This document shows positions 34,401 through 46,400 of a stretch of 64,000 nucleotides of DNA, piece by piece; the first letter of the stretch is position 1; each line of letters starts with the position of its first letter. Origin of the DNA: Platycnemis pennipes. Its lineage: Eukaryota; Arthropoda; Insecta; Odonata; Platycnemididae. Below the pieces are notes generated by a model. It was given only the letters and a program-made list of their open reading frames with translations. It was not told the origin of the DNA and made no database searches. The stretch lies in contig OW121854.1 of NCBI GenBank assembly GCA_933228895.1, positions 10,605,131 through 10,669,130 of the forward strand, in the 5' to 3' direction. The translations under genes were made by a program, and so were the position numbers.

Positions 34401-37400
34401 ACCGGATGAAATTTGAAAATGCCTTCCAGATATGCCTCGGGTGGAAACCAAACTCTCAATTGAGGCTGTTGTTTCTAAGATGTATGTGGAATGCCTCCTT
34501 TCTTAACACATTCGCTGCGGCGTGACCCACCGGTGGGTCACGCTAATCCTTCTAGCACCGCAGCCTTTTAATTCTTTGAATTGTCTCAACTTGCGAGGAG
34601 TATTGTGAGAGTAGGAATCGAGATCTTCTCGAGTGACTTCACCCAGAGGTTAGTCACAGTTCAAATAACAGACTGCTATGTGTCACTTAGTGTGACCCAC
34701 CGGTGGGTCACGCCGCCCCTCCTGAAACTTTTTTCAGCGTGAGCGGTGTGACCCACCGGTAGGTCACGAACAAATTTACATATTAGCGTATTATATCCAA
34801 AATACGTTTATTTTTGCTTTCTTTTTGCTTTTTCATGTTTATGCCATTTTTTATACATAAGGATGAACAATACTCGATATAGTAAAACATATCAACTTAT
34901 TAAAAATAATGAAAATGTTTAGGACAATTTTTTCTCCTCAACCTCTTGGCTGTCCGTCAATTGCTCGAAACTAAACAGTCCGAACTGCACTCGCCTGGCT
35001 GTGTGAGAGATTGACTCTCTCTCTTCCCTTCACCCCCCCCCCTCTACGGAAGGGCAATTGGGAAAGAGTCGCGTAGCGTTCTTGAGCCAATCCCTCAGTG
35101 GTGGATGAGTGACCGTGCCCTTGCCGGGTGAACGTCTTCCGAATTGCAGACACTACTTTTTTCTGAGTGAGACAAACCACTATGTACTCTTTCCAAAGGA
35201 TCCCCCTTCCCTTTTCTCATAGTGTGAGCAGGGCTGGGGAATCGGTACGCACGGACGGGCGTCTACGTCTCACAGATGGGCGCGAACAAGGGCAGGCGCA
35301 ATAAACAGAGACGGGTGGGAGTCTCCTGGGTTTTCCGAACGTCAGCAAATCTTTATCACATGCATTGTATTGTTGCCCATCCCTTCCCCCATCCCACGCC
35401 AGGGTCTAGCTGATAGCGTGCCCCACGTGGTCAGGGGAGGGGTGGGTTGGGGGCGAAGCTGGGAGTAGCCTCCCCCAGCCTTCCTCTAATCTCAGGAAAC
35501 AGCTGAGTATTGCCGCTTCAACCACCATCCCTCGGCAGTGGCCAGAAGCTCGGAAGGACTCTGACCCACCGGTGGGTCACACCGCCCATGCAAAAGGCTG
35601 AGTGTGACCCACCGGTGGGTCACGCCGCGCTGTGAGGAGTAGGGCTTTAAACAGCTCCGCAGTGAACGTGTTAACCAAGGAGCCATGGGAGCGATAAAGT
35701 AATTTTGCCTTGTCCCACAACGTCACATGGTCTATTGTGAAGCTGTGTTCAGTGACAGTCAATTCTCTCTGGTTGGACTGCTCATCAGAAATGTCAGCCA
35801 TATTCTCCCTATCATCTTAGCCATCTCATCCCTATGGTTCTGCAACTCTCTTTCACAAGAGATGACCACACTCACACAGGATACTACTGCTGGCCAATGA
35901 GATCCTTTGCATTCACCAGTCAGTCTTTTATTTTTAGCGGTAGCTAGTGAATGGCTTCCATGTTGTAGCACTAGTTTACAGTCAGTTTTTCCTCATCTTA
36001 TGAAGACATGCAGGTTTTGACTGGTGGTCCATGGTCCCCAATGCTGACCCTTAGACTACTCTGTCAAACTCCTTTGTGAAGTCTACAGAACAAGTATTAT
36101 CATGCCACTCTTGTATTTGCATGTATGCATACATATTCCTTTCTCTTAATATTCTGTTGATATGATAGCATCCTTGACTAGAACCAATCATTTCCTAAGA
36201 AGTCATTTGTCATCCCACTGGCCTTCAGTTAAGAATGCAAAGGATATCCTTTGTAACATTAGAAGTCAACCTTATTGCCCTGTGGTCCTTGCTGACTTGT
36301 ACTCTTCTCTTTTTCAGTACAGGGATCAAAACTTTTATTGCAAAGCCCTTGGGCCAGATTCCTTCAAAGACCCCATGGATAAGAGTGAAAAATACATATA
36401 TATATATATATATATATATAGCAATTTCAGGAAGCACGTGACGTGTAACACATGTATAATAGTCACTAGTTGCGACGACATAAAAAACACAGAAAACACA
36501 AAAAAGGGGACACTCACAAACGAATAAAACAGGAGCTTTCGAACAGCGTTGCTGTCTTTCTCAACCAGAAAGGAATACTGAGAGGATATGGGGGAAAGGG
36601 TGTTTAGGAGTGGAAGGGGAATGGAGGGGAAAACGGAGAGTCGGGGAGGGGAAGAAGGAGAAACGGGGAGGGGAAGTGGTGGGGACACATTGTAGTCACA
36701 ATGAGTACAAGTGTCGGTTAAAAGGACACATTGAGCCCAGGGGGGGTGCATGCCCTGAGGAGGAGTATGCAAGTTTGTTCAAGTGTGTGCAGGTTGACGG
36801 CGGAATCTGAGGGGGGGGAGGGAGGCAATAACGGAAACATTGAAACGTTGATTGAAGGGCATGTCATGAGTAGACGCGTGTTTAGGTACTGGTAGTGATG
36901 AGTGCGGGGATGACGGAATACGGTGATGACGGTGATTATTGACTCTTATGTTAAGAGGGGTGGTGCATTGTCCTACATAGAAGGCAGGACAGAAGTTGCA
37001 TTGGAGGAGGTAGATGATGTTGGTGGAAACACAAGTAGATGAAGGAAAAATTGGCAGAGACCTGAGTGTGGGAAGGAAAGAGGCAGGAGGAGAAGAGAAT
37101 ATAGGGCAAGTCTTGCATCTCGGACGTTTGCATGGAGAGGGGGGGACGTGAGTGTGTGGTACGGATTTGAGAAGCGGGCGGGTAGTTTTGAAAATATTGC
37201 TCAAATTAGGCGGTCTTTTGTATGTAATGCGGGGACATTTTGGGAAAAGTTTTGAAGTGGAATTGTGGTCTGAAAGAATAGGGAAAAGATCTTGTAGGAC
37301 TCGTTGTAAGGAATGTGCGCCAGGAACATATATATATACATATATATATATGTCTTGTATTCTTTTTGTACAGTTCAGTAAAACTGCATGGTCCACGTGG

Positions 37401-40400
37401 TTGTACCCTGAAAATATTTAAACCATAATTTATGCTTGTTTTCCATTTACATTACCCTTTAAGCTCCCATTTAATATCATTACTTGACTAATGTTGAACA
37501 AAATGTCATTCATCACAATAAGATATGAAATGAAAACTTTGTACAATAGCAGCCAAATCATAAGTAACTCTTTCCACATCACAATTTCTTTCAGACTCCC
37601 TGATTCTTGGCCCAGTCCCTTCACCTCCTTTACCGACTCTTTCCCTGCATCCTATTGCCATTTCAAAATGTACAGTTTTATCGTTGTTCATGTTGCTAAT
37701 TATTTTCTAATTTTTCAAAAAAACCATTTCAGGTCTGTCGTGTGCAACGTGGAGACGCATGGCAGTGCCTCAAGGATGGGAGAGTTTGGTTTCTACGAGC
37801 TCACGGTCAATGACACTGGCTCTGTCTCCTCCTGCCACCTCAAAACTGTTGCCGAACCAGTCAACATCTACCTCTGTAATTACTCTAATCATTATAATAA
37901 GCTTCCAAAATTCTTCAGGGAGCCTGCTTGCCTGAGCATGCTACTTGCGCTTGTTTCTCTCTGCTGTTGATGGCATCTACACCTCTGTGCGATACTATTG
38001 AATGTTATATTGTTTGCACCCCCCATATGTGTAAGTTATCTGATCTGATATATTTGTTCAAGGTTATCAGTCTTTTTCTCTTGAAATTAGCCCATGGCCA
38101 TTTGTAAACATTTTCATTTGTGGATTTGTAAGTTAAATACATCAAATTAACTATCATAGCTGCAGTTTGCACACAACTATTTGAGTCTCACCAGAAGGAA
38201 AACTGGATCAAAGTTTAAATAATTATTTCATTCCGTATTGTTCACTATGAATTTTGCTGAGTATAATCCAAATGATGAAGCTTTCTTTTCTTGTAATTTT
38301 TATGGATTTTTAGTGCCTGGATGTGTTAAAGGCATTTATCATTTTCAAATCATATATTGTATAGCATGTTTTCCAAAATACTTATCCTCTCATTTTCCAC
38401 ATAAAGAAAAGAGTTTCCATAAATTTCAATTCTTTTAGTTCAAAGCATGGAGCAAATGTTAATTTATCGCAGAAATAGAAACCTGTGATCATCTTCCATG
38501 CAATAGTGAGCTGAAAGGTGTAAGCAGTTGTAGACTTCAGTCTATGGCAACATTTTTCCCATATAAAATGCTCTGGGTGATTTCAGTCTCATAAATTGTG
38601 GTTCAAGTGCTGTGTAATGTTCTCTCTCTAGTGCTGTGATGTTGGTTGGCATGGATCATCCTTGCGTATTCCAGGTTTGATGCCTCCATGTTCAAGAATA
38701 CAGATCTGGTGTGCGCAACATTAGAATTGCGTATTAATCATTTGCTGCCTGAGAAGTTGTTAGCCTGACAAATGAAGATATAGTTGCCTACACTGAAATT
38801 CCAATGTTATTGTTTGGGGATAACAGTAAGCCCTTGATAGATTCCACTTAATTTTACACTTAGTTGCTTGTTTCAGTGACAGCCGGGAATGTCTTTTTAG
38901 ATTTTAATTGTGACCTCAAATGTATGTTAAATGGTTTTTAATGGCTCGGTGTTGCAGTTGTAGAACACTTTTGATTTTCTAAAGTAATGAGCTCATTTGC
39001 TGCCACCTGCTGAAATAGTCCTCAAGCCTGTTGTCTGACTTTAGGAGGTTGCACTGGGAGTCGAACTCAATGACATGGAGTGCTTTCTTAGGGCTGGGAG
39101 GTGGGGACACTGCTGCTTAAAGTTTGGCTGCCTTGGCCAGTTTCTTTCTTTGGCTATGCACGCCATTATAAACCCACCATCTCACCTTTCATTAGCATGC
39201 CTGTTATTCCTCTTACTCTTTCCAATATCCTTGTGTTTGTCTACCTCTTTTGCGGTGAGTGAAACAGCCCTGGCACCATCTCTTTGATCACCTCACTTCG
39301 GAAAAATAGTGAAATAAACCCCTGCCAATTTTTCAGTTAATTGCTTCAATTGGGTGCTGTATAATGTTGGAGCATCAGACTGAAAAGCTGGGGATGTGTG
39401 GCCCAAGTCCCGTTCGGACAAACTCATTTCTGTGGAAATTTGGCTGGCATGCTCACTGTGACACATGCAGCCATGGGGCTGGAGGTGTCCTTCCTGCGCA
39501 TGTTAATGCCTGAGAGGCCCAGTTGGTAGCACAATGGAGATGGCATTGCACATGAGAGACACTGAAAAGCATTCAATCGGCATTAGGCAGAGAGAGAGAG
39601 AGTCTGCAGTGGATCACAGTTGCTAGTTAAACAATCCAATCTAATTATGTATCCAATAAACTAATCATCAGCACACATACACCCCAGTGTTCTTAGTTAT
39701 TAGTGGATTTACAATCCAAATTCCCCTTCACCCACATTCTGTGTGCTTGTGTTCCCTACCTCCTTTCCATTCTTATCCTTAGCATAATTTAAATCTCCTT
39801 TGAGTATATTTTCATCTTCCCATGCCTAAACCTTGGCTGAATGTCTAATTAATAACTCTTGCTTTCATGCCAAAATATAAGGTAAACCCAAAAAAGGTAT
39901 GAGACAATCGATTTCATTGTGTGTACAACATTCCTTGTTTATTCTTTCAGCTCTTCTGCTGATTGTTATCATATTTGTTGCTGCCATACTTTTGTGGAAG
40001 ATTCTCAAACATGCTCCCAAATTGCTGCATAAATATTTTCCAAATGGTGCAGGGAAAGCAGATGCTAGTGGGGCCGAGGGTCAAAAGGCAGAGAACACCA
40101 AGAAGAGGCTCAAGTCTTTGGACACATTCCGAGGGTATTTTAAAACTTGTTTTTTTTTCTTTTTTTAACATCTAATGTAGAGATGGGTCAATTACCATAA
40201 TTTTCAATTGAGGTAAATTACCGTGGTAAATTGCGGTAATTTTCGAAAATGACCGTAATTTTCTGGTAATTTTAAGTTATGAGCTGCAAACCCTTATCAG
40301 AGGACTCAAAACGAAAGTAAATGTCATTGCGATATAAATGCCGATGCTTATATCAAACATATCATGATGTTTATCTATTATAAGTCATTGAAAAAATTAT

Positions 40401-43400
40401 AACAAAGTTGGCAGAAACATGCAATTTGCCTCTCTTTTGTCACACCATGAGAAATTTTCGTTCCACAGACATACCTCTGCACAATGTGCATTTGTTGTTT
40501 TACTCTGAATTAATCATGGACACAATGTAAACAAAATCATGTTAGCTACCTAATTTATAATATCACCCATTCCAATGATTTCTTCGTGAGGAAGAAATTT
40601 TATGAAAAAGAACTTTTCTTAAAATTACCGTTTCTCACGGTAATTTTCAGGGGGGTTGGTAATTTACGAAAAATACTGCAGTAATTTACCGAGTTGCCCA
40701 TCTCTACTCATCAGTATCACAAGTTGTAATGGTTTGTTTCTGATAAATATGTGTGTGATTAGTACACTATGGGTGAAGGTAGGTCTAAATAGACGTTAAA
40801 TTCTTCCCGCAACCTTTCACACAAGGTCCCTCTTCATCCCCGCACACTTCCTGCCACCCATTGGTCTATCCAAGGGGCCCATCCCCCTCCTTCCCCTAGC
40901 CTGCATTCCTCCCTCACTCACTCCTTTCCACACACCTCTTCCCTTCTCCATCCACACCTTCCGTCCATCTCCTCCCTAACAGCCTCCTCTCCTCTCCCAC
41001 CAACTGCTGCACTTCTTCATTTGTCTTCCTCCCCTCCATCCTTCTGCATGCTCACATATAAAAAGCCGCGAGCCTGTTTTCATCTGCTTTTCCTTCTCTG
41101 TCACTGTCAAGCACCGTACAGTTATGCTCTGATAGCATGAAACTGGATTCTGGTACATACACGGTAGTGTGTGCCAAGGAGGAGAGAAGGGTTGTGCATC
41201 ATGGGAGGGGGGTGAGTGAGTGCCGGAGGACGGGGGGTGTGTGGCGTGGCGTGTACTCTACGGGAGAGGGACCCCCCCCCCCCCCCCCCACAGAGTGTGA
41301 GAAGAATGTCATCATCATCATCGTTCCCATTCCCAAATAAAAGAATAATGATAATATACTTGTCAGGCGACAAGTATTTTACATGCATTGTATGTGGCAC
41401 ATCAATTAAGAGAATTGAATATCTAGAAAATAAAAGGGAAAAAAGTGAGGGTTACATAGACAAATATACATCAATTGAATAATAACCTCTGGACAATAAA
41501 AAGTCTTTGACCTTTTGCTTGAAAACCATAGTACTCATAGGAGTTTTAATAACCTTTGGTAGCTTGTTATATAGCACTGAGCTCATAGATCTAAAGCCAC
41601 AGGCGGCTTTGCGACGCCTTTACCGCGAATAGAATAACTGAAACAAAAATTCCTCTCTCTAACAACTCGGGCGCCAGGTCTCCACGACCACCAGTTTAGC
41701 GATTAAGGCCGCCTCCGGCCTTAACCCACCCAGATAGTCTGCAGTGGCGACAATTTGCCAGGGTACGATGGGGTGATACGGGAACAATCAACAGGAACCC
41801 CCACACGTTAAAGTCAATTTCGGTATTTATTTAACTTGCAATTACAAAAGTTAGTCAATGTGGGCATAACACAGTAACACAAATTATTCACGGCTCAATC
41901 CCTCTCAAAGACATGAAATAAGTTGGCACAAATGGATTAACAGAACTGACTACATAGTGATACATAAATTATTTGGGGCTCGATCCCTCGCGAAGACATG
42001 AAATAAATTGGCACAAATGGATTAACAGACTTGATTGCCTTCCAAACGGTTGACTTAAATGGTTAACCCATTTAACATATTTGACACATTTAACACAAAC
42101 CCTGTCAACCTAACAGACGAAACTAATATCGATGTTTGGCTGAACTAAAATTAACTACTTAAGTAAACTGAACTCAGATGGGTAATAACCGCGGAAAAGC
42201 AAATTCCACAGACCGACACACACTTTCAGGACCCTGAAGCCACATACCTTCCACTCGTGGACAAATAGACCCAATATGGTGAAGTGATCACCCGTGGTTA
42301 ACACCTGAACACAGTCACGGTGCTCAACCACTACACCAGAGAGTTCGCGAGGAGAACCATCCCCGATGGAGTCCGAGAACCAAGAGAGAGCTTAACGCCT
42401 CGCTCCGCCGTCTCCTTGAGCTACGTCCCCATGGCGCAGGCACGATGACGCAGCTCCGTCGTCTGCTACAACGACCACGCACTATTGTAGCGCAAGCTTT
42501 CATCCGGCAGGCCCTGCCGAATTACTTGCTCGCTGGCGGTCTAGTGGGAGGCTCGACTGGCCAGATCCATGCCTCCTCCTCCACCCGGCAGCCCTTCAAT
42601 GTCATAGCTCGCTCTCTCTCTCTTTCTCTCTCTCATTTTCTCTCTCATTCTTTCAAAGGTAACGGGAAGTAGGAAAAATACGTGGCTTGAATTCCCAAAA
42701 TATACCCATCTCCAAGCTAACCCAAAAATTAGACATCGTTTACAGTTTCTCCATCCATTAACAAATACATATAAAAATAGAAAAAAAAAGCCAGTTAGAG
42801 AACATGTCATTTAGGAACAATAAGCAATAACAAATAATAGCATAATAACAAAGCAAATATTGGTTTACAAACCACTAACAAAATACCCTTTTGCTGCACT
42901 TGGGTCCCGGACTCCATAATCTCCCGTGTGCCAAACGCACTAAAAATAATTTCGTTACAGCTTTCGTAGTGCAAACAAATGGGATGTGCTAGTAACCATG
43001 TTGCCTAGTAACATGGTTATGGATTGCAGAGTTCAGTACTGAGTCTTGGTCATTACCTATGATGTGTAGAAAGGATATAAATGCAAGGTACAGGTAATGC
43101 ATGGGGGAATTTAAACAATGTTAACAGTTTTGGGCTTAGCAGTGTGGAAATCTTTCATCGTAGGAATGAAGGTTGAAATAGAGCGTTGCAATGCAACATC
43201 ATCAGGTGATGATGTTGCCTCGCAACGAAACCATGATCAGGGACAATAGATATATGTGTGGAAATTGCAGTGTTTCTATTTCAACCGTCATTCCTACAAT
43301 TTAAACAATGGGCAACAGGGAGAGAGCCAGAGAGTTCATTTGCAACTAAATGTATGACTGTCTTTTAAATTTTAAATATGTCATTTCATTGCTTGTGACA

Positions 43401-46400
43401 AGGACCCCAATGAAGAATGTTGTATAGTAAATGAGAATGAAATTCACTGTAGTATACAAATAAAAGAACAGTAGTGGATACAGTGGACCTTATTAGAAAG
43501 CACACTGAGCCGAGTGAAGAGGGTTGAGAGCTGTGAAAATTTGAAGGACTATTAACATGACAACACATGCCTCGAAGATGTTGATGATGCTCATGTACAG
43601 AAGAACTAAAGCCAAGGAGTGCAGTCCAAATTAGTTCAGATTTGATTTTGATCTCAAAGTGATAGTGTTTTCCATGCTGCTTCTCCACGTTGTGTCCAGT
43701 GAGCTGCTGCAAGGGGGTTTGATGCCTTTTCAAAATCGTAATCAGAGTATGTTTCGTTGGTTGGTTATTCAACGGAGGCGACCGACAGCTGAGGTCATTT
43801 GCGCCATTTAGGATAGGTGGGTAATTGGTAGGAGTTTTCAGGGAATGGAGGAAGGGTGGAGAGAAATCCGGTGTCGGCATTAGCCTACTCTTAACGAAAG
43901 GCACCAAGGGGACCATGGCTTAACGTCCCATTCGACGGACGGAGTACTGAACTAGAAATGCCTTCAACGAGGCACTCAAGTGGGGACCGGTTTTCCACTG
44001 AAAATTTTGCCACTGCCGGGAATTGAACCCGGGTCCTCGGGATGGGAGGCCAGTACTCTAGCCACCACACCAACCCGATCTCCATATGTTTCGTTATCAA
44101 CTGCCTGTAGTATTGTTTGCCACACAATAGATAGATGCATGTGAGTATGTGCATATATAAAGTTGCATTGCAGAGGCATGACTTATAATTTGTTACCCAG
44201 TGGCAAGAGTCCTATGCTCGGAGTTTGAGCAGGGAATAAAATGCTTAATAAAAGAGGCCGTGTATTGTGACAATATTAACACATAACCCAATACATTCAT
44301 TAGAAATACGTATATAAATGCAATGATGCATTAGGTAGTAGATTCTGTGACAAACAAAAGACTGTTTGACTTAAAACTGGATTAACTGGTGAAGTCGTAC
44401 CCATGCATTTATTTATATTTATTTCAGGTAATGGTGAATGATTTTATTACTAGTAGGTTGAGCATGCAATTTTTATCGAAGAGCATGCTTTCAGGCTATG
44501 ATGGAAAGAAGCAGGTTCAGGAGAAAAAAAATAATTTTTAGATGAAAATAATTTTTCTTCTCATGAGCCTGCCCAAAAATGGGGGTTTGTGATATTCACA
44601 AGGGCACAACTTACGTCATATACTATACTTGGGTTGCTTTTGTTGAAAATATATTTATGTCAATGGCACTTGCCATCTGCAGCGGCTATCCATTTTCAAA
44701 ATGTCCCTTGTTTTACAGGATCAGCATTATTGTGATGATATTTGTTAATTATGGTGGTGGCGGATATTGGTTTTTGGACCATGCTACTTGGAATGGGCTG
44801 CAGATAGCTGATCTTGTCTTTCCATGGTAAGATTTTCATGTAGGTATTATGAAAGAAAAAGTGAACCATTGCTGTACAGATGTTCACCACTTGCCTGTAT
44901 AATTTCTTATGAAAGCCAAATGACTTCTGTCCAAGTGTCCATAATGGGGAGAATTAATATTCTCTGCTATGCTGTATGAATGAACTTCAGTGGCTACAGC
45001 TGTAGGCGAAAAACATGGTGCTGTCCCTTCTTTAATAATATCTTGTTTGAGAGCATCACAATGTGAGACTTCATTATTCCATATTCTGTCTGAGTGAAAG
45101 ATACATTGAGTCTTCAAATCAAGCCTTTAGACATGTTCACTTCTTTCAGGCCCCGTTTACATTACTAGGGTAAAATGATAGTTAATATGGTGGCTAAAAC
45201 TAACCTGCGTTCAAACGGCCTACCCAGAACCATTGTAAAGACTCTAGTGACATCTATCGGAGAGTGAAATTAAGTCAAAATAACAATGGAGGGTAGGTTA
45301 GCAGAAGGACTTTGTCTTGCAAAGATTGGGAGCGTAGTTTAACGTATGTGCAAATTAGATACATTATGATTATTTAATCGAACTTTATAAATGCAGTTTC
45401 CTAGATCCCTTTTTATAAATCAACCAAAATATTCTTCTTAAATTACTTCCTCATGATTGACAGTGGGTCATATCTCTGAGATACTCAATGGATTCTGTGA
45501 TAGTTACTTTTATAAACATCAATTTTAAATATAAAATTGAATGCAATTGCCATTTGCTTTGAATAGCTCCAAAGTAATACGTTAAAAAATATGTAAAGTT
45601 TGTACAATGATGAACACCCTCAGTGTCTTTAATTTCCAGATATTTAAGACATTCAGCCTTTACCTTTTTTTCCTCGCATATTTCCACTGATATTTTTACA
45701 CTTTAAATTTATTAACGTTTCCTTGCCTGTATTTTTATTCGTTAAGCTTATATATGGGCATCACACACCAAGAAATGCAGTCAACCATGGAACGACATGC
45801 TATAAAATGATTAATTGTTCACCTCTCAATAAGTTATCGCTCATGTTAACCCATTTCGTAGACAAGTTCATGCATCCAAATAGAATATATCCAAGTATAC
45901 ATAATGAATTTGTTGCTCTTATCAAAATTCAGTATTTTTAAATCCGATATCCCAAGTTTACTATATTCTGCTGTTTGTGAAAGCAGCTATTTAAGAGAAT
46001 AATGCTGAAAATTACTTTTAACGCTGTCCTAAGGAGCGAATACGTAAAAAATAACACAAGACGAAGTTCCTGCCAATGTTTGCTACTTATTACTTATTTA
46101 ATTTCCACATGTATATTTTCTGCACGGCGAGGTAAACACACAAAAATATATAAGCGTACATACTTAGGATTCAGGGGTAAAGCAAACTACTTAACACTAT
46201 TATTGAATAACCGAATCAGTGGAATGTGGTAATACAACTACTAAAATATATCACAGGGCGATTAAATAAATATCGTTGTAACTAAGAATCATTTCCAATC
46301 CATATAATGCGATCCGGTCTCTTCATCTTCAAACACTCTACGTCCATTTCCACTTCCATTTTCAAGACAAACCTCTTTCTACCATTATTTGCGTTCACAG

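Larger units (their letters stand above)
34507..35670. mobile_element. piggyBac-type MITE with five copies of a 20-bp palindrome
   Basis: The 1164-bp element has ends CACATTCGCTGCGG and, read inward from the right, CACGTTCACTGCGG, flanked by TTAA on both sides. The ends of the intact piggyBac at 56725-60863 are CACATTCAATGCGG and CACGTTCAATGCGG, so the two families share even the CACAT/CACGT difference between sides. Just inside each end lie copies of the perfect palindrome GTGACCCACCGGTGGGTCAC: three on the left, two on the right. There is no open frame over 75 codons. It has split a Penelope-like remnant. Confidence 0.93.

Noticed and set aside
35577..35801. 74-codon ORF as a gene
   Set aside because: It joins Penelope-derived sequence with the right end of the palindrome MITE across TTAA, so it is a chance fusion.
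36335..36772. 145-codon minus-strand ORF
   Set aside because: It reads through the 3' region of the Penelope-like element into the TA tract; proline- and serine-rich low complexity.
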